From an uncultured Lachnospiraceae bacterium (GTDB taxonomy: Bacteria > Bacillota > Clostridia > Lachnospirales > Lachnospiraceae), in the NCBI GenBank assembly GCA_947644545.1, contig CANRZW010000008.1, positions 50,747 to 114,746 on the forward strand: a DNA stretch of 64,000 nucleotides, read 5' to 3'. The notes below the pieces were generated by a model that made no database searches, was not told the DNA's origin, and saw only the letters and a list, made by a program, of their open reading frames with translations. Positions 26,974 through 36,087 of the stretch are shown one piece after another. The position numbers were made by a program, and so were the translations under genes. Position 1 is the first letter of the stretch. Each line of letters starts with the position of its first letter.

Positions 26974-27819
26974 ATGAAAAGTGAAGCATTCCGGGAGGTC
27001 CATCGCTATAATAATCCGGCGCCAATACTGGTGTTTCGACATACGAAAGAGAGGTGTACAGGCGTCGATGCCCACTGGCATGATGACCTGGAGATCAGTC
27101 TCGTGTCGAAAGGAAGAGTGCGCTTCTATGTAGGCGGGCAGGAAAAGGATCGTGCGGAAGGCAGGATCTGCATTGTGGGCAGCGGGGAAGTACACTCTGC
27201 GACTCCTGTGTTTGAGAGTCCGGATGATATTGATACAGGGATCACGTTATTGATCCAGTATGATTTCCTGAACAGCGTGATTCCAAACTATGACAGCATT
27301 ACGTTTACGGATCCGCGGAAAGAGGAAGAGGAGAAGATCGCGGCCTATCTGGCCAGAATCGAGGAGCTGTATGAAGGGCAGAGAGACGTCAGTGTCAGTG
27401 TCCGGATTCTGGGGCTGGTGTGTCAGATCTTGTCGGTTCTGCTGGAGGAATGCGCAATAGAAAGAGACAGTGTGGACGTCAATTACTGGAAAGACTCGGA
27501 ACGGCAGAAGATCATTCTGGACTATATTCACTTGCATTATGACCAGCCGCTGCGGCAGGGGGAACTGGCGGAGCAATTCCACTTTTCCAGGGAATATTTC
27601 TGCCGTTTCTTTAAACGCTATACCGGACAGACCTTCAAAGAATATCTGACCGGATACCGTCTGTTCCATGCAGAGCAGATGCTTCGCAGTTCCGACAATT
27701 CCATTGTGGAGATCGCCCATTGTAACGGGTTTCCGGACGAACAGTCATTTATCAGAGCTTTTAAGAATCAGTACAAGGAGTCCCCGGGGAAATACCGCAA
27801 GGCATGGGCCGGGAGATGA
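26974..27819 (+). CDS. AraC-family transcriptional regulator (between binding-protein genes)
   Basis: A 281-residue regulator with an N-terminal cupin region (DAHWHDDLEISLVSKGRVRFYVGG) and a C-terminal double helix-turn-helix ending in FPDEQSFIRAFKNQYKESPGKYR, the AraC signature. The start is uncertain: GGGAGG at 26955-26960 is 13 bases before the ATG at 26974, and an in-frame ATG at 26953 has no ribosome site. The frame extends into the preceding terminator, which cannot be coding start. It sits between the two binding-protein genes and may control the second one and the GH3 downstream. Its sequence is clearly different from the AraC at 21685. Confidence 0.85.
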   Translation: MKSEAFREVHRYNNPAPILVFRHTKERCTGVDAHWHDDLEISLVSKGRVRFYVGGQEKDRAEGRICIVGSGEVHSATPVFESPDDIDTGITLLIQYDFLNSVIPNYDSITFTDPRKEEEEKIAAYLARIEELYEGQRDVSVSVRILGLVCQILSVLLEECAIERDSVDVNYWKDSERQKIILDYIHLHYDQPLRQGELAEQFHFSREYFCRFFKRYTGQTFKEYLTGYRLFHAEQMLRSSDNSIVEIAHCNGFPDEQSFIRAFKNQYKESPGKYRKAWAGR

Positions 27820-27889
27820 GTTTAGGACCGGCGGCTGTTTACAGGTCAAAAAATGCCTATGAAGTGGATAATTTGTCCATGTTATGTGG

Positions 27890-27899
27890 GAAAGCTTTC
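27890..27899. promoter_or_regulatory. Palindrome upstream of the second binding-protein gene
   Basis: GAAAGCTTTC is a perfect 10-base palindrome five bases before a possible -10 box (TAAAAT at 27904-27909) and 59 bases before the start codon. It may be an operator. Confidence 0.3.
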
Positions 27900-27957
27900 A
27901 TATTAAAATAGAAGAAGTGCAGCAGAGAGGATAGAATTTATATTAGGAGGATGCGGA

Positions 27958-29703
27958 ATGAAACACAAGAAAATTATGGCGCTGCTGGCAGTGAGCGCAC
28001 TGCTGGCCGGCACGCTGACCGGATGCGGCGGCAACGGAGCGGCAGGAGACGCCGGCAGTACAGAAAGTGCAGGAAGTACGGAAGAGAGTACGGATTCTGG
28101 TGAGACGGCCGGGGAGGGTACGGATGAGCAGGCAGAATCTGCAGGTGAAGATCTGTCACCTGTCACTTTTGAGTACTACAATGCGGACGGTAAGAACGGT
28201 AACTGGAGCGAGACGGCGGTTGGCGCAGCGATCACGGAGGCCACCGGGGTAACGCTGGAGATCAGTTATCCGGTGTCCAGTACCGGAGATCCCGCTGAGG
28301 ATGTGGCGCTGATGATCGCCAATGACGAGTATCCGGATCTGATCTATTCCAAGACGGCGGCTGCGAATCTTTATGATGCCGGCGCATTGATCGATATGAC
28401 GGATCTGATCGAGCAGTATGGTCCGAATATCAAGAAGATGTACGGCGACGAGTTTGAGAAACTGAAATGGAGCGCCGATGATCCGGGTATCTATCAGCTG
28501 TCTTACGCAGGCGTGGGCGGCAGATATTTCAGTTCAGGCGGAACCTGTCAGATTCAGTATGCGGTTCTGGCAGAGAATGATTACAAGTATCCCACGACGA
28601 TAGAAGAGTATGAGGCGATGATCAAGGACTATCTGGCGGCGCACCCCACTACGGAGGACGGGCTGGAGACTATCGGTATCTCCATGAGCGCATCCGACTG
28701 GCACTGGTTGATTACACTGTCAAATCCGGCCGGTTTTATTGCGGATGCAGCGCCCGACAATGGTGTCTGGCTGGTTGATGAGGATTATAACTGCATCTTT
28801 AAGCAGAAGAGTGAGAATGAGAGAGAATATTTCAGATGGCTGAGCCGTATGTACGATGAAGGCATTCTGGATCCGAACTTTGCGACGCAGACGGACGATG
28901 ATTATATCGCCAAGCTTGCCAGCGGCCGCGTAATCGCGATCACGGATTCCCTCTGGCATTATTATCAGGCACATATGGCATTGATTGCCGAAGGCAAAGC
29001 AGACAAAACCTACTGCGGACTTCCGGTGACATTGTATGCTGATCAGAAAGCGCCCAGTCTGATGTACCAGGGCCTGCAGGTCGGTTACGGAGTCGGTATC
29101 ACCAAGAGCTGTGAAGATCCTGTGCGTGCGATCAAGTTCCTGGATTATCTGTGTTCCGATGAAGGCGCGGTTCTTTACCGTTGGGGTATCGAAGGAGAGC
29201 ATTATTTCCTGGATGAGAACGGCATGAGGTATCGTACCGAGGAAGAGATCACTAAGGCTAAGACAGATCCTGACTATAGTAAGACGACCGGTATCAACAA
29301 CTATACCGGATTCCCGATCTATGGCGACGGTGTGCAGGATGCCAACGGCGATTATTACACACCTACCAACAAACAGTCTACCATCGCGGAGTATAATGAG
29401 GCAGAGAAGGCTGCCTGTGAGGCGTGGGGCGTGGAGATGCTGACGGATATCTTCCCGCAGCCGGATGAATTTGAGGTACCGCCGTATTCACCGCTGTGGG
29501 CGTACGGGGTTCCTCAGGAGATCAACAATTCCGTAACGATCCTGAATGAGATCGTATTTCCGAGTCTGGTAAAATGCGTGACGGATCCGGTGGATTCTTT
29601 CGACGCCAACTGGGATGCGATGCTGGCTGATCTGGAAGCAAACGGTATGCAGGAAGCCAGTGATATGATGACGGAATTCTTGGCAACGAAGCTGCCACAG
29701 TAA
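27958..29703 (+). CDS. Sugar-binding lipoprotein of the LplA type, copy 2
   Basis: A 581-residue paralogue of the protein at 25028. It has the same signal peptide with lipobox LTGC, a longer Gly/Ser/Glu-rich linker and a near-identical binding domain. Differences cluster in a few places, for example VRGKIFSTGG in copy 1 against VGGRYFSSGG here, and the stretch after WHY near the middle. This pattern suggests a duplicated receptor with altered ligand choice that shares one permease pair. AGGAGG lies upstream. A perfect palindrome GAAAGCTTTC at 27890-27899 lies in its promoter region. No second permease pair is present. Confidence 0.9.
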   Translation: MKHKKIMALLAVSALLAGTLTGCGGNGAAGDAGSTESAGSTEESTDSGETAGEGTDEQAESAGEDLSPVTFEYYNADGKNGNWSETAVGAAITEATGVTLEISYPVSSTGDPAEDVALMIANDEYPDLIYSKTAAANLYDAGALIDMTDLIEQYGPNIKKMYGDEFEKLKWSADDPGIYQLSYAGVGGRYFSSGGTCQIQYAVLAENDYKYPTTIEEYEAMIKDYLAAHPTTEDGLETIGISMSASDWHWLITLSNPAGFIADAAPDNGVWLVDEDYNCIFKQKSENEREYFRWLSRMYDEGILDPNFATQTDDDYIAKLASGRVIAITDSLWHYYQAHMALIAEGKADKTYCGLPVTLYADQKAPSLMYQGLQVGYGVGITKSCEDPVRAIKFLDYLCSDEGAVLYRWGIEGEHYFLDENGMRYRTEEEITKAKTDPDYSKTTGINNYTGFPIYGDGVQDANGDYYTPTNKQSTIAEYNEAEKAACEAWGVEMLTDIFPQPDEFEVPPYSPLWAYGVPQEINNSVTILNEIVFPSLVKCVTDPVDSFDANWDAMLADLEANGMQEASDMMTEFLATKLPQ

Positions 29704-29751
29704 ACTCCATCATGCGCAGCCTGCCGTCGGGCGGGCCGCATGGCCATCCAT

Positions 29752-29778
29752 GCTGTGAAAGTCGAAGACTTTCATAGC
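29752..29778 (+). repeat. Short hairpin after the second binding-protein gene
   Basis: GCTGTGAAAGTC at 29752-29763 pairs with GACTTTCATAGC at 29767-29778 with one G-T type mismatch and a 3-base loop. It lies between the stop codon and the terminator-like hairpin and may protect the transcript end. Confidence 0.5.
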
Positions 29779-29794
29779 AACAGGCATATACATC

Positions 29795-29834
29795 AGGAAA
29801 GGGCTGATATTCGGAAGATATCAGTCTTTTTCCT
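29795..29834 (+). terminator. Terminator after the second binding-protein gene
   Basis: GGGCTGATAT and ATATCAGTCTTTTT form an imperfect hairpin followed by T-rich sequence. The core GGCTGATAT...ATATCAG matches the terminator after copy 1, which supports duplication of gene plus terminator. Confidence 0.65.
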
Positions 29835-29992
29835 AATCTGCCAGAGAAGCGGTGCAGTCAGCTGTATTATCGTCCGGATAAGATGTGCAATTAGTATGGT
29901 TACGTTTAACAGAAAGAACGGTTAAAATAATAAGACAGCAGCAAAGGCTGAGAATCAGGAATGGATATAAATGAAGAATAGGAGATGGAGCT

Positions 29993-32944
29993 ATGGAAAA
30001 AAAGAACACACCATTTTGGGACAGTTCCCTGCCGATTGAAAAGCGGCTGGACTGGCTGCTTGCGAAGATGACAATCGAGGAGAAGCTTGGCTGTCTGTCA
30101 TCCAGGATGCCGGCGCTTGAGCGGTTGGGAATTCCGGCCATGTCTTTTGGCGGGGAGGCGGCTCACGGCGTGGAAGCAAGGAATGACCAGAATACTCTGG
30201 GAGGGCCGGAACCTACCACCTCTTTCGTACAGCCGATCGGTATGAGTGCGACCTGGGATCCGGAGCTGATCAGACAGGCCGGCACAGTGACCGGTACGGA
30301 GGCACGGGTCATCTATCATAGGCACCCGGATCGGGGATTAAGCCGTTGGGCGCCTACGGTGGATCTGGAGCGTGATCCGCGCTGGGGCAGAACGGAAGAG
30401 GGATATGGGGAAGATCCGGTGTTAACCGGGGAGATGGCCTCCGCCTATGTGCAGGGAATGCAGGGAGACAGTGACCGCTATTTACGCGTAGCCGCTACCT
30501 TAAAGCATTTCTATGGCAATAATACGGAAGTGGGGAGGGGCTGGAAAAACGTATCCATTGATCCCCGCAACAAGTATGAACTGTACCTGGAGCCTTTCCG
30601 GCGGGCGATCGAGAAGGGCGGCGCGGAAGCGGTCATGACTTCCTACAATAAGATCAACGGTACGCCGGGGATACTCAATGACGAGGTACAGAAGATCCTT
30701 AAGGATGAATACGGCCTGGTACATGCGGTGAGTGACGGCGGTGCGACGGCTCTTGTTGCGCTGCTGCATCATACTTTCGGTACCGATGCGGAGACGGTGG
30801 CGGCTGCGGTGAAGGCAGGCGTGGATACCATGTCTGATAATCCGGAGATAGTGGAACAGGCGGCGAGGGAAGCCTGGGAGCTTGGCCTGCTGACGGAGGA
30901 AGAGATCGACAGGGCGCTGCGCTGTGCTTTCCGTACCAGACTGCGCCTGGGTATTTACGATAAAATGAATGACAATCCCTACGACAGGGTAACGGAGGAA
31001 GATCTTGATTCCGATAAGAGCCGTGCCGTGTGCCGGCAGGTATCCAGAGAGGCAGTGGTGCTTTTGAAGAATGAGGACGGCTTTTTGCCCCTTGCCAAGG
31101 AGCAGGCCGGTGATCTGGCGTTGATCGGGCCGCTCGGTGACGTCTGGTATCAGGATTGGTACGGCGGGGAGCCGCCTTTTCATAAGACGCTGCTTGACGG
31201 GCTAAGGGAGCTGACAGGCACGGAAATCGCCTATGCGGACGGCCTGGACAGAGTGGTATTTCGCTGCGGGGAACAGGGAATCGCCGTGGCAAAGGACGGG
31301 GCACTTTATGTAAGCGATCAGCCGGACGTATTTATCCGGGAAGACTGGGGCAGCGGCAGTTATACCTTCCGCTGTGAACGCACAGGCAAGTACATGAATT
31401 CCAGACTGTACGGCGGACAGGACAGCAAGGAAGCGCCGGGACGGATTGCGGCAGAGAAGGATTCGGTCATGGACTGGTTCGTGATGGAGATCTTCCATGT
31501 GGAGACGAAAGAGGACGGCAGTGTGATCCTGACCAACCGCTTCGGCTTGCCCGTTAAGGTGCAGAAGGACGGCAGTCTCCGGGCTTCCCAGGAAAAAGAG
31601 GGCACTGCTTTTGTCATGGAGACCGTGAAGGACGGCCTGCAGACGGCGCTGGCGCTGGCGGGCAGCAAGAAGACGGTAGTGCTGGCGCTGGGCTGTAATT
31701 CCATGATCAATGCCAAAGAGGAAGTGGACCGGGAGACGATTGAACTGCCGCCAGCTCAGGAGAAGCTGCTTGAAGAGATTTATGCCGTGAACAGACAGGT
31801 GGTGCTGGTGCTTTATTCCAATTATCCTTATGCCATTCGTTTTGCCAAGGAGAAGCTGCCGGCTATTCTCTGGAGCGCTACCGGCGCACAGGATATGGGA
31901 TGTGCCATGGCGGAGACGCTGTTCGGATACAATAATCCTTCAGGCCGTTTGAATCTGACCTGGTATGAGAACGACCGACAGCTGCCTGATATCGATGACT
32001 ACGATATCATCGGCAAGGGGCGTACCTACCGGTATTTCGAGGGGGACGTGCTCTATCCGTTCGGCTATGGTTTAAGCTACACGCAGTTTGCCTATTCGGA
32101 TCTTACAGTGACGGTAAAGGACGGCACGAGCCTGTTTATTACCCTGCAGGTTGCAAATATCGGATCACGGGCCGGGGACGAGGTAGTGCAGATCTATGGC
32201 ACGGCGCCTGCATCCAGAGTAAAGAAGCCGCTGCGGCAGCTGTTGGGCTTTACGCGGTTAAAAGAGATGGCGCCCGGGGAAAGCCGTCAGGCAGCGTTGA
32301 CGATTCCTATCGAGGAGTTCCGATTCTATGATGTAATAAGCAGACAATTTATGGTGGAGAAGGGCTGTTATACGGTCTTTGCGGGGCCTTCCGATGGAGC
32401 GGCCGCTTGCAAGGTGCAGGTGGAGATTCCCGGACGGCAGACAGGGACCCGGTGTATGCGGCGCAGGACAGCGGCGGATCATTATGATACCTATGAGAAT
32501 ATTGTGCTGACTGAGGGACATTTCGGCTTTAAGGCGGTGACCGTGAACGATCCTGCAGACAAGGGCGTGCTGTGTTATGGGGACTGTCGGCTGGAGAAGG
32601 GTGCGGAGGCGCTGCTTTTGCACTGTAAGAGCGAGAAAAAGGGCAGTATCACGGTCTTTGTGGACGGCCGTCAGGCGGCCTTCTGGGAGGGAGATACAGC
32701 TTCTTATGAGCGGACGGCGATGCCGCCGATGGATGAGAAAGCAAAGGAAGATGCCAGACTGCGAAGAGCCAGCTGGTATCCTATCTACACGGATGTGCGG
32801 CTTCCTCTGGACGCCGATGTGGTCAAAGAGGCCATACAGGCGGAGAAAGCCGTGGAGATCAGACTGGAGCTGAGCGGAGATATCAGGTTATGCAGTCTTC
32901 ATGTGGAGTATAAGCCGGACAGCTCTCCCGCGGAACATAATTGA
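29993..32944 (+). CDS. GH3 glycosidase with canonical order, inserted domain and C-terminal tail
   Basis: A 983-residue enzyme. The catalytic barrel comes first, with the KHF motif (TLKHFYGNNTE) and nucleophile D248 in HAVSDGGA; the sandwich domain follows (EAVVLLKNEDGFLPL). About 130 residues inserted near 420-550 look like a fascin-type beta-trefoil (SGSYTFRCERTGKYMNS). A fibronectin-like domain and a C-terminal beta-rich tail of about 150 residues end the protein. This architecture resembles beta-xylosidase or beta-glucosidase proteins of gut Clostridia. No signal peptide is present. GGAGATGGAG precedes the start. Its last 62 bases overlap the end of the convergent lacI-type gene. Confidence 0.87.
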   Translation: MEKKNTPFWDSSLPIEKRLDWLLAKMTIEEKLGCLSSRMPALERLGIPAMSFGGEAAHGVEARNDQNTLGGPEPTTSFVQPIGMSATWDPELIRQAGTVTGTEARVIYHRHPDRGLSRWAPTVDLERDPRWGRTEEGYGEDPVLTGEMASAYVQGMQGDSDRYLRVAATLKHFYGNNTEVGRGWKNVSIDPRNKYELYLEPFRRAIEKGGAEAVMTSYNKINGTPGILNDEVQKILKDEYGLVHAVSDGGATALVALLHHTFGTDAETVAAAVKAGVDTMSDNPEIVEQAAREAWELGLLTEEEIDRALRCAFRTRLRLGIYDKMNDNPYDRVTEEDLDSDKSRAVCRQVSREAVVLLKNEDGFLPLAKEQAGDLALIGPLGDVWYQDWYGGEPPFHKTLLDGLRELTGTEIAYADGLDRVVFRCGEQGIAVAKDGALYVSDQPDVFIREDWGSGSYTFRCERTGKYMNSRLYGGQDSKEAPGRIAAEKDSVMDWFVMEIFHVETKEDGSVILTNRFGLPVKVQKDGSLRASQEKEGTAFVMETVKDGLQTALALAGSKKTVVLALGCNSMINAKEEVDRETIELPPAQEKLLEEIYAVNRQVVLVLYSNYPYAIRFAKEKLPAILWSATGAQDMGCAMAETLFGYNNPSGRLNLTWYENDRQLPDIDDYDIIGKGRTYRYFEGDVLYPFGYGLSYTQFAYSDLTVTVKDGTSLFITLQVANIGSRAGDEVVQIYGTAPASRVKKPLRQLLGFTRLKEMAPGESRQAALTIPIEEFRFYDVISRQFMVEKGCYTVFAGPSDGAAACKVQVEIPGRQTGTRCMRRRTAADHYDTYENIVLTEGHFGFKAVTVNDPADKGVLCYGDCRLEKGAEALLLHCKSEKKGSITVFVDGRQAAFWEGDTASYERTAMPPMDEKAKEDARLRRASWYPIYTDVRLPLDADVVKEAIQAEKAVEIRLELSGDIRLCSLHVEYKPDSSPAEHN

Positions 32945-33920
32945 CGGAGACCACCGTGGAGGCGGGCGGGCAGCTGGGTGTGTAGAGATGCCTGTTGAAG
33001 AGTCCGATGATCTTGGAGGCTGCCTGCTCCAGCGGTAGATGCACCACAGAGAGGGTGGGGGAAGAGACTTCGCTGATTCCCAGGCTGGAATCCCCGACGG
33101 CAATCAGTTCCATGTCGTTGGGGAACCGGATGCCCTTTTCCAGGAAGGCACGCAGTGCGCCAAGAGCCAGTTCCTCGCGGAGATAGAAGATACAGTCGGT
33201 CTCGGGGCGCTCCTGCAGCAGCCGTAAGGTTGCCTCATAGCTGCTTCTGGGAGAACTGTCGGTGCGGTAGATCTCAGCTTCCCTCATGCCCAGGGACTGA
33301 CAGGTGTAGGCGAAAAGATTCTGGCGTATGTTCATGCCGTTAAAGGTTGGCGGGCTGGTGATCAGGGCGGGATGTTTCCTGCCATGGGAAGCGAAAATTT
33401 CCGCCGGAAGAGAGCCGATGGTGCGGTCATCCATGACGACACAGGAATATTTATCGGAATAACGATTGTATAGAATGAGCGGCCGCGGAAAATTACTGCC
33501 GTCCAGAAATTCCATATCGCTCTCCGACGGATTGCAGACGATGATACCGTGGCAGGAGAGAAGCAGTTCATTGCGCATGGCATGTTGAAGCTGTCCCGGC
33601 CTGTAGGATTGCAGCAGCACTTCGTAGGGCAGGTGATTGTTCTCGATATTCTCCTCAATGCCGCGGAAGAAGCGCATCATTACCTGGGCGCGGGAATCGG
33701 CGACCCAGAAGATGAGGATCCGGTGGGCAAACAGGCTGCCGGCCTTCTTAAGGCCGACGGCCTGGAGGTTCGGCAGATAGCCCATTCGTTCGGCGATCTC
33801 CAGCACCCGCTTTTCCGTGAGCGGGGAGATTTTGCGTTCTTTGGATTTCCGGTTAAGGATTAGGGAGACGGTAGTCGGTGAGACATTGGCCGCCTGTGCG
33901 ATTTCTTTGATCGTGACCAT
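32883..33920 (-). CDS. LacI-family transcriptional regulator
   Basis: A 345-residue repressor. The N-terminal helix-turn-helix (TIKEIAQAANVSPTTVSLIL) and hinge are typical of LacI proteins and are followed by a periplasmic-binding-protein-like sugar-sensing core. The start at 33920 follows CAGGAG; the frame is open to 34058 but the extra residues do not look like coding sequence. Its end overlaps the GH3 gene by 62 bases on the opposite strand. A perfect 11-base inverted repeat at 33942-33970 lies directly upstream and is a strong candidate operator for self-control. Likely targets are the neighbouring GH3 and carboxylesterase genes. Confidence 0.9.
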   Translation of the reverse strand: MVTIKEIAQAANVSPTTVSLILNRKSKERKISPLTEKRVLEIAERMGYLPNLQAVGLKKAGSLFAHRILIFWVADSRAQVMMRFFRGIEENIENNHLPYEVLLQSYRPGQLQHAMRNELLLSCHGIIVCNPSESDMEFLDGSNFPRPLILYNRYSDKYSCVVMDDRTIGSLPAEIFASHGRKHPALITSPPTFNGMNIRQNLFAYTCQSLGMREAEIYRTDSSPRSSYEATLRLLQERPETDCIFYLREELALGALRAFLEKGIRFPNDMELIAVGDSSLGISEVSSPTLSVVHLPLEQAASKIIGLFNRHLYTPSCPPASTVVSVNYVPRESCPAYTPHEDCIT

Positions 33921-33941
33921 GATAATGCTCCTGAAATTGCA

Positions 33942-33970
33942 GTGTAACAGTGCAGATTTCACTGTTACAC
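33942..33970. promoter_or_regulatory. Candidate operator upstream of the LacI-type gene
   Basis: GTGTAACAGTG at 33942-33952 and CACTGTTACAC at 33960-33970 form a perfect 11-base inverted repeat around a 7-base spacer, 22-50 bases before the start codon. Position suggests autoregulation. The odd spacer is wider than in classic LacI operators, so a leader hairpin is an alternative. Confidence 0.55.
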
Positions 33971-34154
33971 GATCATGCCTTGTGCTGTCATAGAGGCAGC
34001 AGATCGTTTTTTGTTTGCTATATAGATTTATGCTACAGGAAAAGGGAAACAGGGTCAAGGTGTGAAATGGATATCATAGGGGAGTTTTTTGACGGATTTT
34101 TAACAGGGAATTTAACAGGATATTTTCTGACAGTAAACAGGTTAAGCGGGAGAA

Positions 34155-34183
34155 TTGACAAACATTCCGGAAAAATGTAAGAT
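34155..34183 (+). promoter_or_regulatory. Promoter of the carboxylesterase gene with palindromic spacer
   Basis: TTGACA at 34155-34160 and TAAGAT at 34178-34183 are separated by exactly 17 bases. The spacer contains the perfect palindrome TTCCGGAA (34165-34172), well placed for a repressor. Confidence 0.65.
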
Positions 34184-34281
34184 AAATAATTAGGAACTAA
34201 AACGATAAACCCGGTGCAATGCCGGGAGAAGTAACAGGCAGCAGATGCTAGAAAATGATAATAAATAAGGAGGCAGTAAGA

Positions 34282-35844
34282 ATGGAAAAGAAATTTATTT
34301 ACGATGACAAGACCGCCATTGTAGAGACGCAGAAAGGAAAAGTACGTGGTTATTTCTATGACGACATGTACATATTCAAGGGCATTCCTTACGCGAAGGC
34401 AAAGAGATTTCACGCGCCGGAGCCGGTAGATGCCTGGGAGGGCGTATTTCCGGCGATCAGTTATGGACATGTATGCCCGCTGTTGGATGAGCCCCAGCCG
34501 GGATTCGGTGAGATGATGGTGCCGCATCGTTACTGGCCCATGAACGAGAACTGCCAGAACCTGAATATCTGGACGCCGGGTCTGGACGGGGAGAAACGTC
34601 CTGTCATGGTATGGTTGCATGGCGGCGGATTCTTCGCCGGTTCTTCTATCGAGCAGATTGCCTATGAAGGCGAGAATATGTGTAAGCTGGGACAGGTAGT
34701 GGTAGTGTCCGTCAATCACAGACTGAATGTGCTTGGCTACTGTGATCTGTCGGCTTTCGGTGAGGAATATGCGAATTCCGGCAATGCAGGAACGGACGAT
34801 CTGGTGGCTGCGCTTCGCTGGCTGCATGATAATGTGGAGAAGTTCGGCGGTGATCCGGAGAACGTGATCGTATTCGGTCAGTCCGGCGGCGGCGCGAAAG
34901 TAACCACACTGCTGCAGACACCGGCAGCGGACGGTCTGGTTGCCAAGGGCATCAACATGAGCGGTGTGCTTGGCGGCGCGATGGCAGACTGCAAGGGAAG
35001 CGGCGAGAAGCTGGTACGGGCTATGATGGAAGAGTTAAAGATCGAGGATGTGAAAGCGTTGGAGACCGTTCCGTTTGCGGATCTGGCTGCAGCATATAAT
35101 AAGGTAAAACCTGATCTGGAGAAGGCGGGAGAATATGTTGGCGGAGCGCCTTTTGTCAATGAGTTCTATAAGGGTGAGCCGATCTCTAACGGATTCCGCA
35201 AGGAGACGGCACATGTTCCGCTGATGGTGGGCAGTGTGTTCGGAGAGTTCGGTTCCTTTGCGCCTGCGCCTTATGACCGCCGCACCATGACGACGGAGGA
35301 CGGCATTGCGTATATGAAGAACGAAGCGGGTGATGTGGATGTGTCGGAACTGATCGCATGTTTCCGGAAGGCTTATCCGGAGCGCAATCCGGTGGATCTT
35401 ATGACCATGGATTTCTTCTTCCGTGCGCCGGAGATCGATTATATCAGAGAGAGAAGCAAATGTAACGACAAGACCTGGTCCTATCTGTTTAACCTGGACA
35501 TGAACTTTGACGGTGGCAAGACACCATGGCACTGTGCCGATATTCCTTATTTCTTCCACAATACGGCATTTACGCCTTACACCCAGGAAGAGGGCGTTAC
35601 GGAGCGTGTGGAGAAGCTGATCTTCGATTCCGTGATGGCATTCGCTAAGAACGGCAATCCGGAGAACCCGGAGATGCCAAGCTGGCCCGCCTGCACGCCG
35701 GAGGAGGAAGCAACGCTGGTGATTGGCAGGGATTCCGAGGTGAAAGTGAACTTCGACCATGAGCTGGTACCGATGCTTGCGAAAGTTATGGGTCCTATCT
35801 ATGCCAGAAATATGGAGAAGAGGATGAAGGACGTACAGCATTAA
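34282..35844 (+). CDS. Type-B carboxylesterase family protein
   Basis: A 520-residue alpha/beta hydrolase. HGGGF forms the oxyanion-hole motif, GQSGGG supplies the nucleophile S201, and PWHCADIPYFF carries the probable catalytic H417. No signal peptide is seen, so it should be cytoplasmic. Type-B esterases cleave carboxylic esters; beside glycosidase and sugar-uptake genes it may remove acetyl or feruloyl groups from imported sugars, but that is inference. GGAGG lies eight bases before the start; an in-frame ATG nine codons upstream has no ribosome site. It has its own promoter and a divergent LacI-type neighbour. Confidence 0.88.
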   Translation: MEKKFIYDDKTAIVETQKGKVRGYFYDDMYIFKGIPYAKAKRFHAPEPVDAWEGVFPAISYGHVCPLLDEPQPGFGEMMVPHRYWPMNENCQNLNIWTPGLDGEKRPVMVWLHGGGFFAGSSIEQIAYEGENMCKLGQVVVVSVNHRLNVLGYCDLSAFGEEYANSGNAGTDDLVAALRWLHDNVEKFGGDPENVIVFGQSGGGAKVTTLLQTPAADGLVAKGINMSGVLGGAMADCKGSGEKLVRAMMEELKIEDVKALETVPFADLAAAYNKVKPDLEKAGEYVGGAPFVNEFYKGEPISNGFRKETAHVPLMVGSVFGEFGSFAPAPYDRRTMTTEDGIAYMKNEAGDVDVSELIACFRKAYPERNPVDLMTMDFFFRAPEIDYIRERSKCNDKTWSYLFNLDMNFDGGKTPWHCADIPYFFHNTAFTPYTQEEGVTERVEKLIFDSVMAFAKNGNPENPEMPSWPACTPEEEATLVIGRDSEVKVNFDHELVPMLAKVMGPIYARNMEKRMKDVQH

Positions 35845-35893
35845 ACAAGCGATTTATTGTAAGTTTGTACATAGAAGGAACGTGAGACTTGGG

Positions 35894-35919
35894 TACCCCG
35901 CCTGTGATTTGGCGGGGTA
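35894..35919 (+). terminator. Stem-loop after the carboxylesterase gene
   Basis: TACCCCGCC at 35894-35902 pairs perfectly with GGCGGGGTA at 35911-35919 around an 8-base loop. The stem is strong but the following sequence is only partly T-rich. Confidence 0.6.
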
Positions 35920-35994
35920 TCTGTCTGTGGGGAAGACAAAATATACAATAATAAAAAGAACCGTCCAAAATACGCCTAAATTGCATAAAACTAA

Positions 35995-36023
35995 TTGCCA
36001 TGAACCGCAAAATACAGTATGAT
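35995..36023 (+). promoter_or_regulatory. Promoter of the hybrid histidine kinase gene
   Basis: TTGCCA at 35995-36000 and TATGAT at 36018-36023 are 17 bases apart, about 65 bases before the kinase start. A second TATAAT lies at 36026-36031 with a poorer -35 match. Confidence 0.6.
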
Positions 36024-36087
36024 ATTATAATGAGTGAAAAGATAAACATTCTATATTGATACCGGAAGTGTTAAGGAGGAAAGAGAA

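Larger units (their letters stand above)
33921..34281. other. Divergent control region between lacI-type and esterase genes
   Basis: The 361-base region carries the inverted repeat at 33942-33970, a strong rightward promoter at 34155-34183 with a palindrome in its spacer, and a CCCGG/CCGGG hairpin at 34210-34226 in the esterase leader. No gene is seen. Confidence 0.6.
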
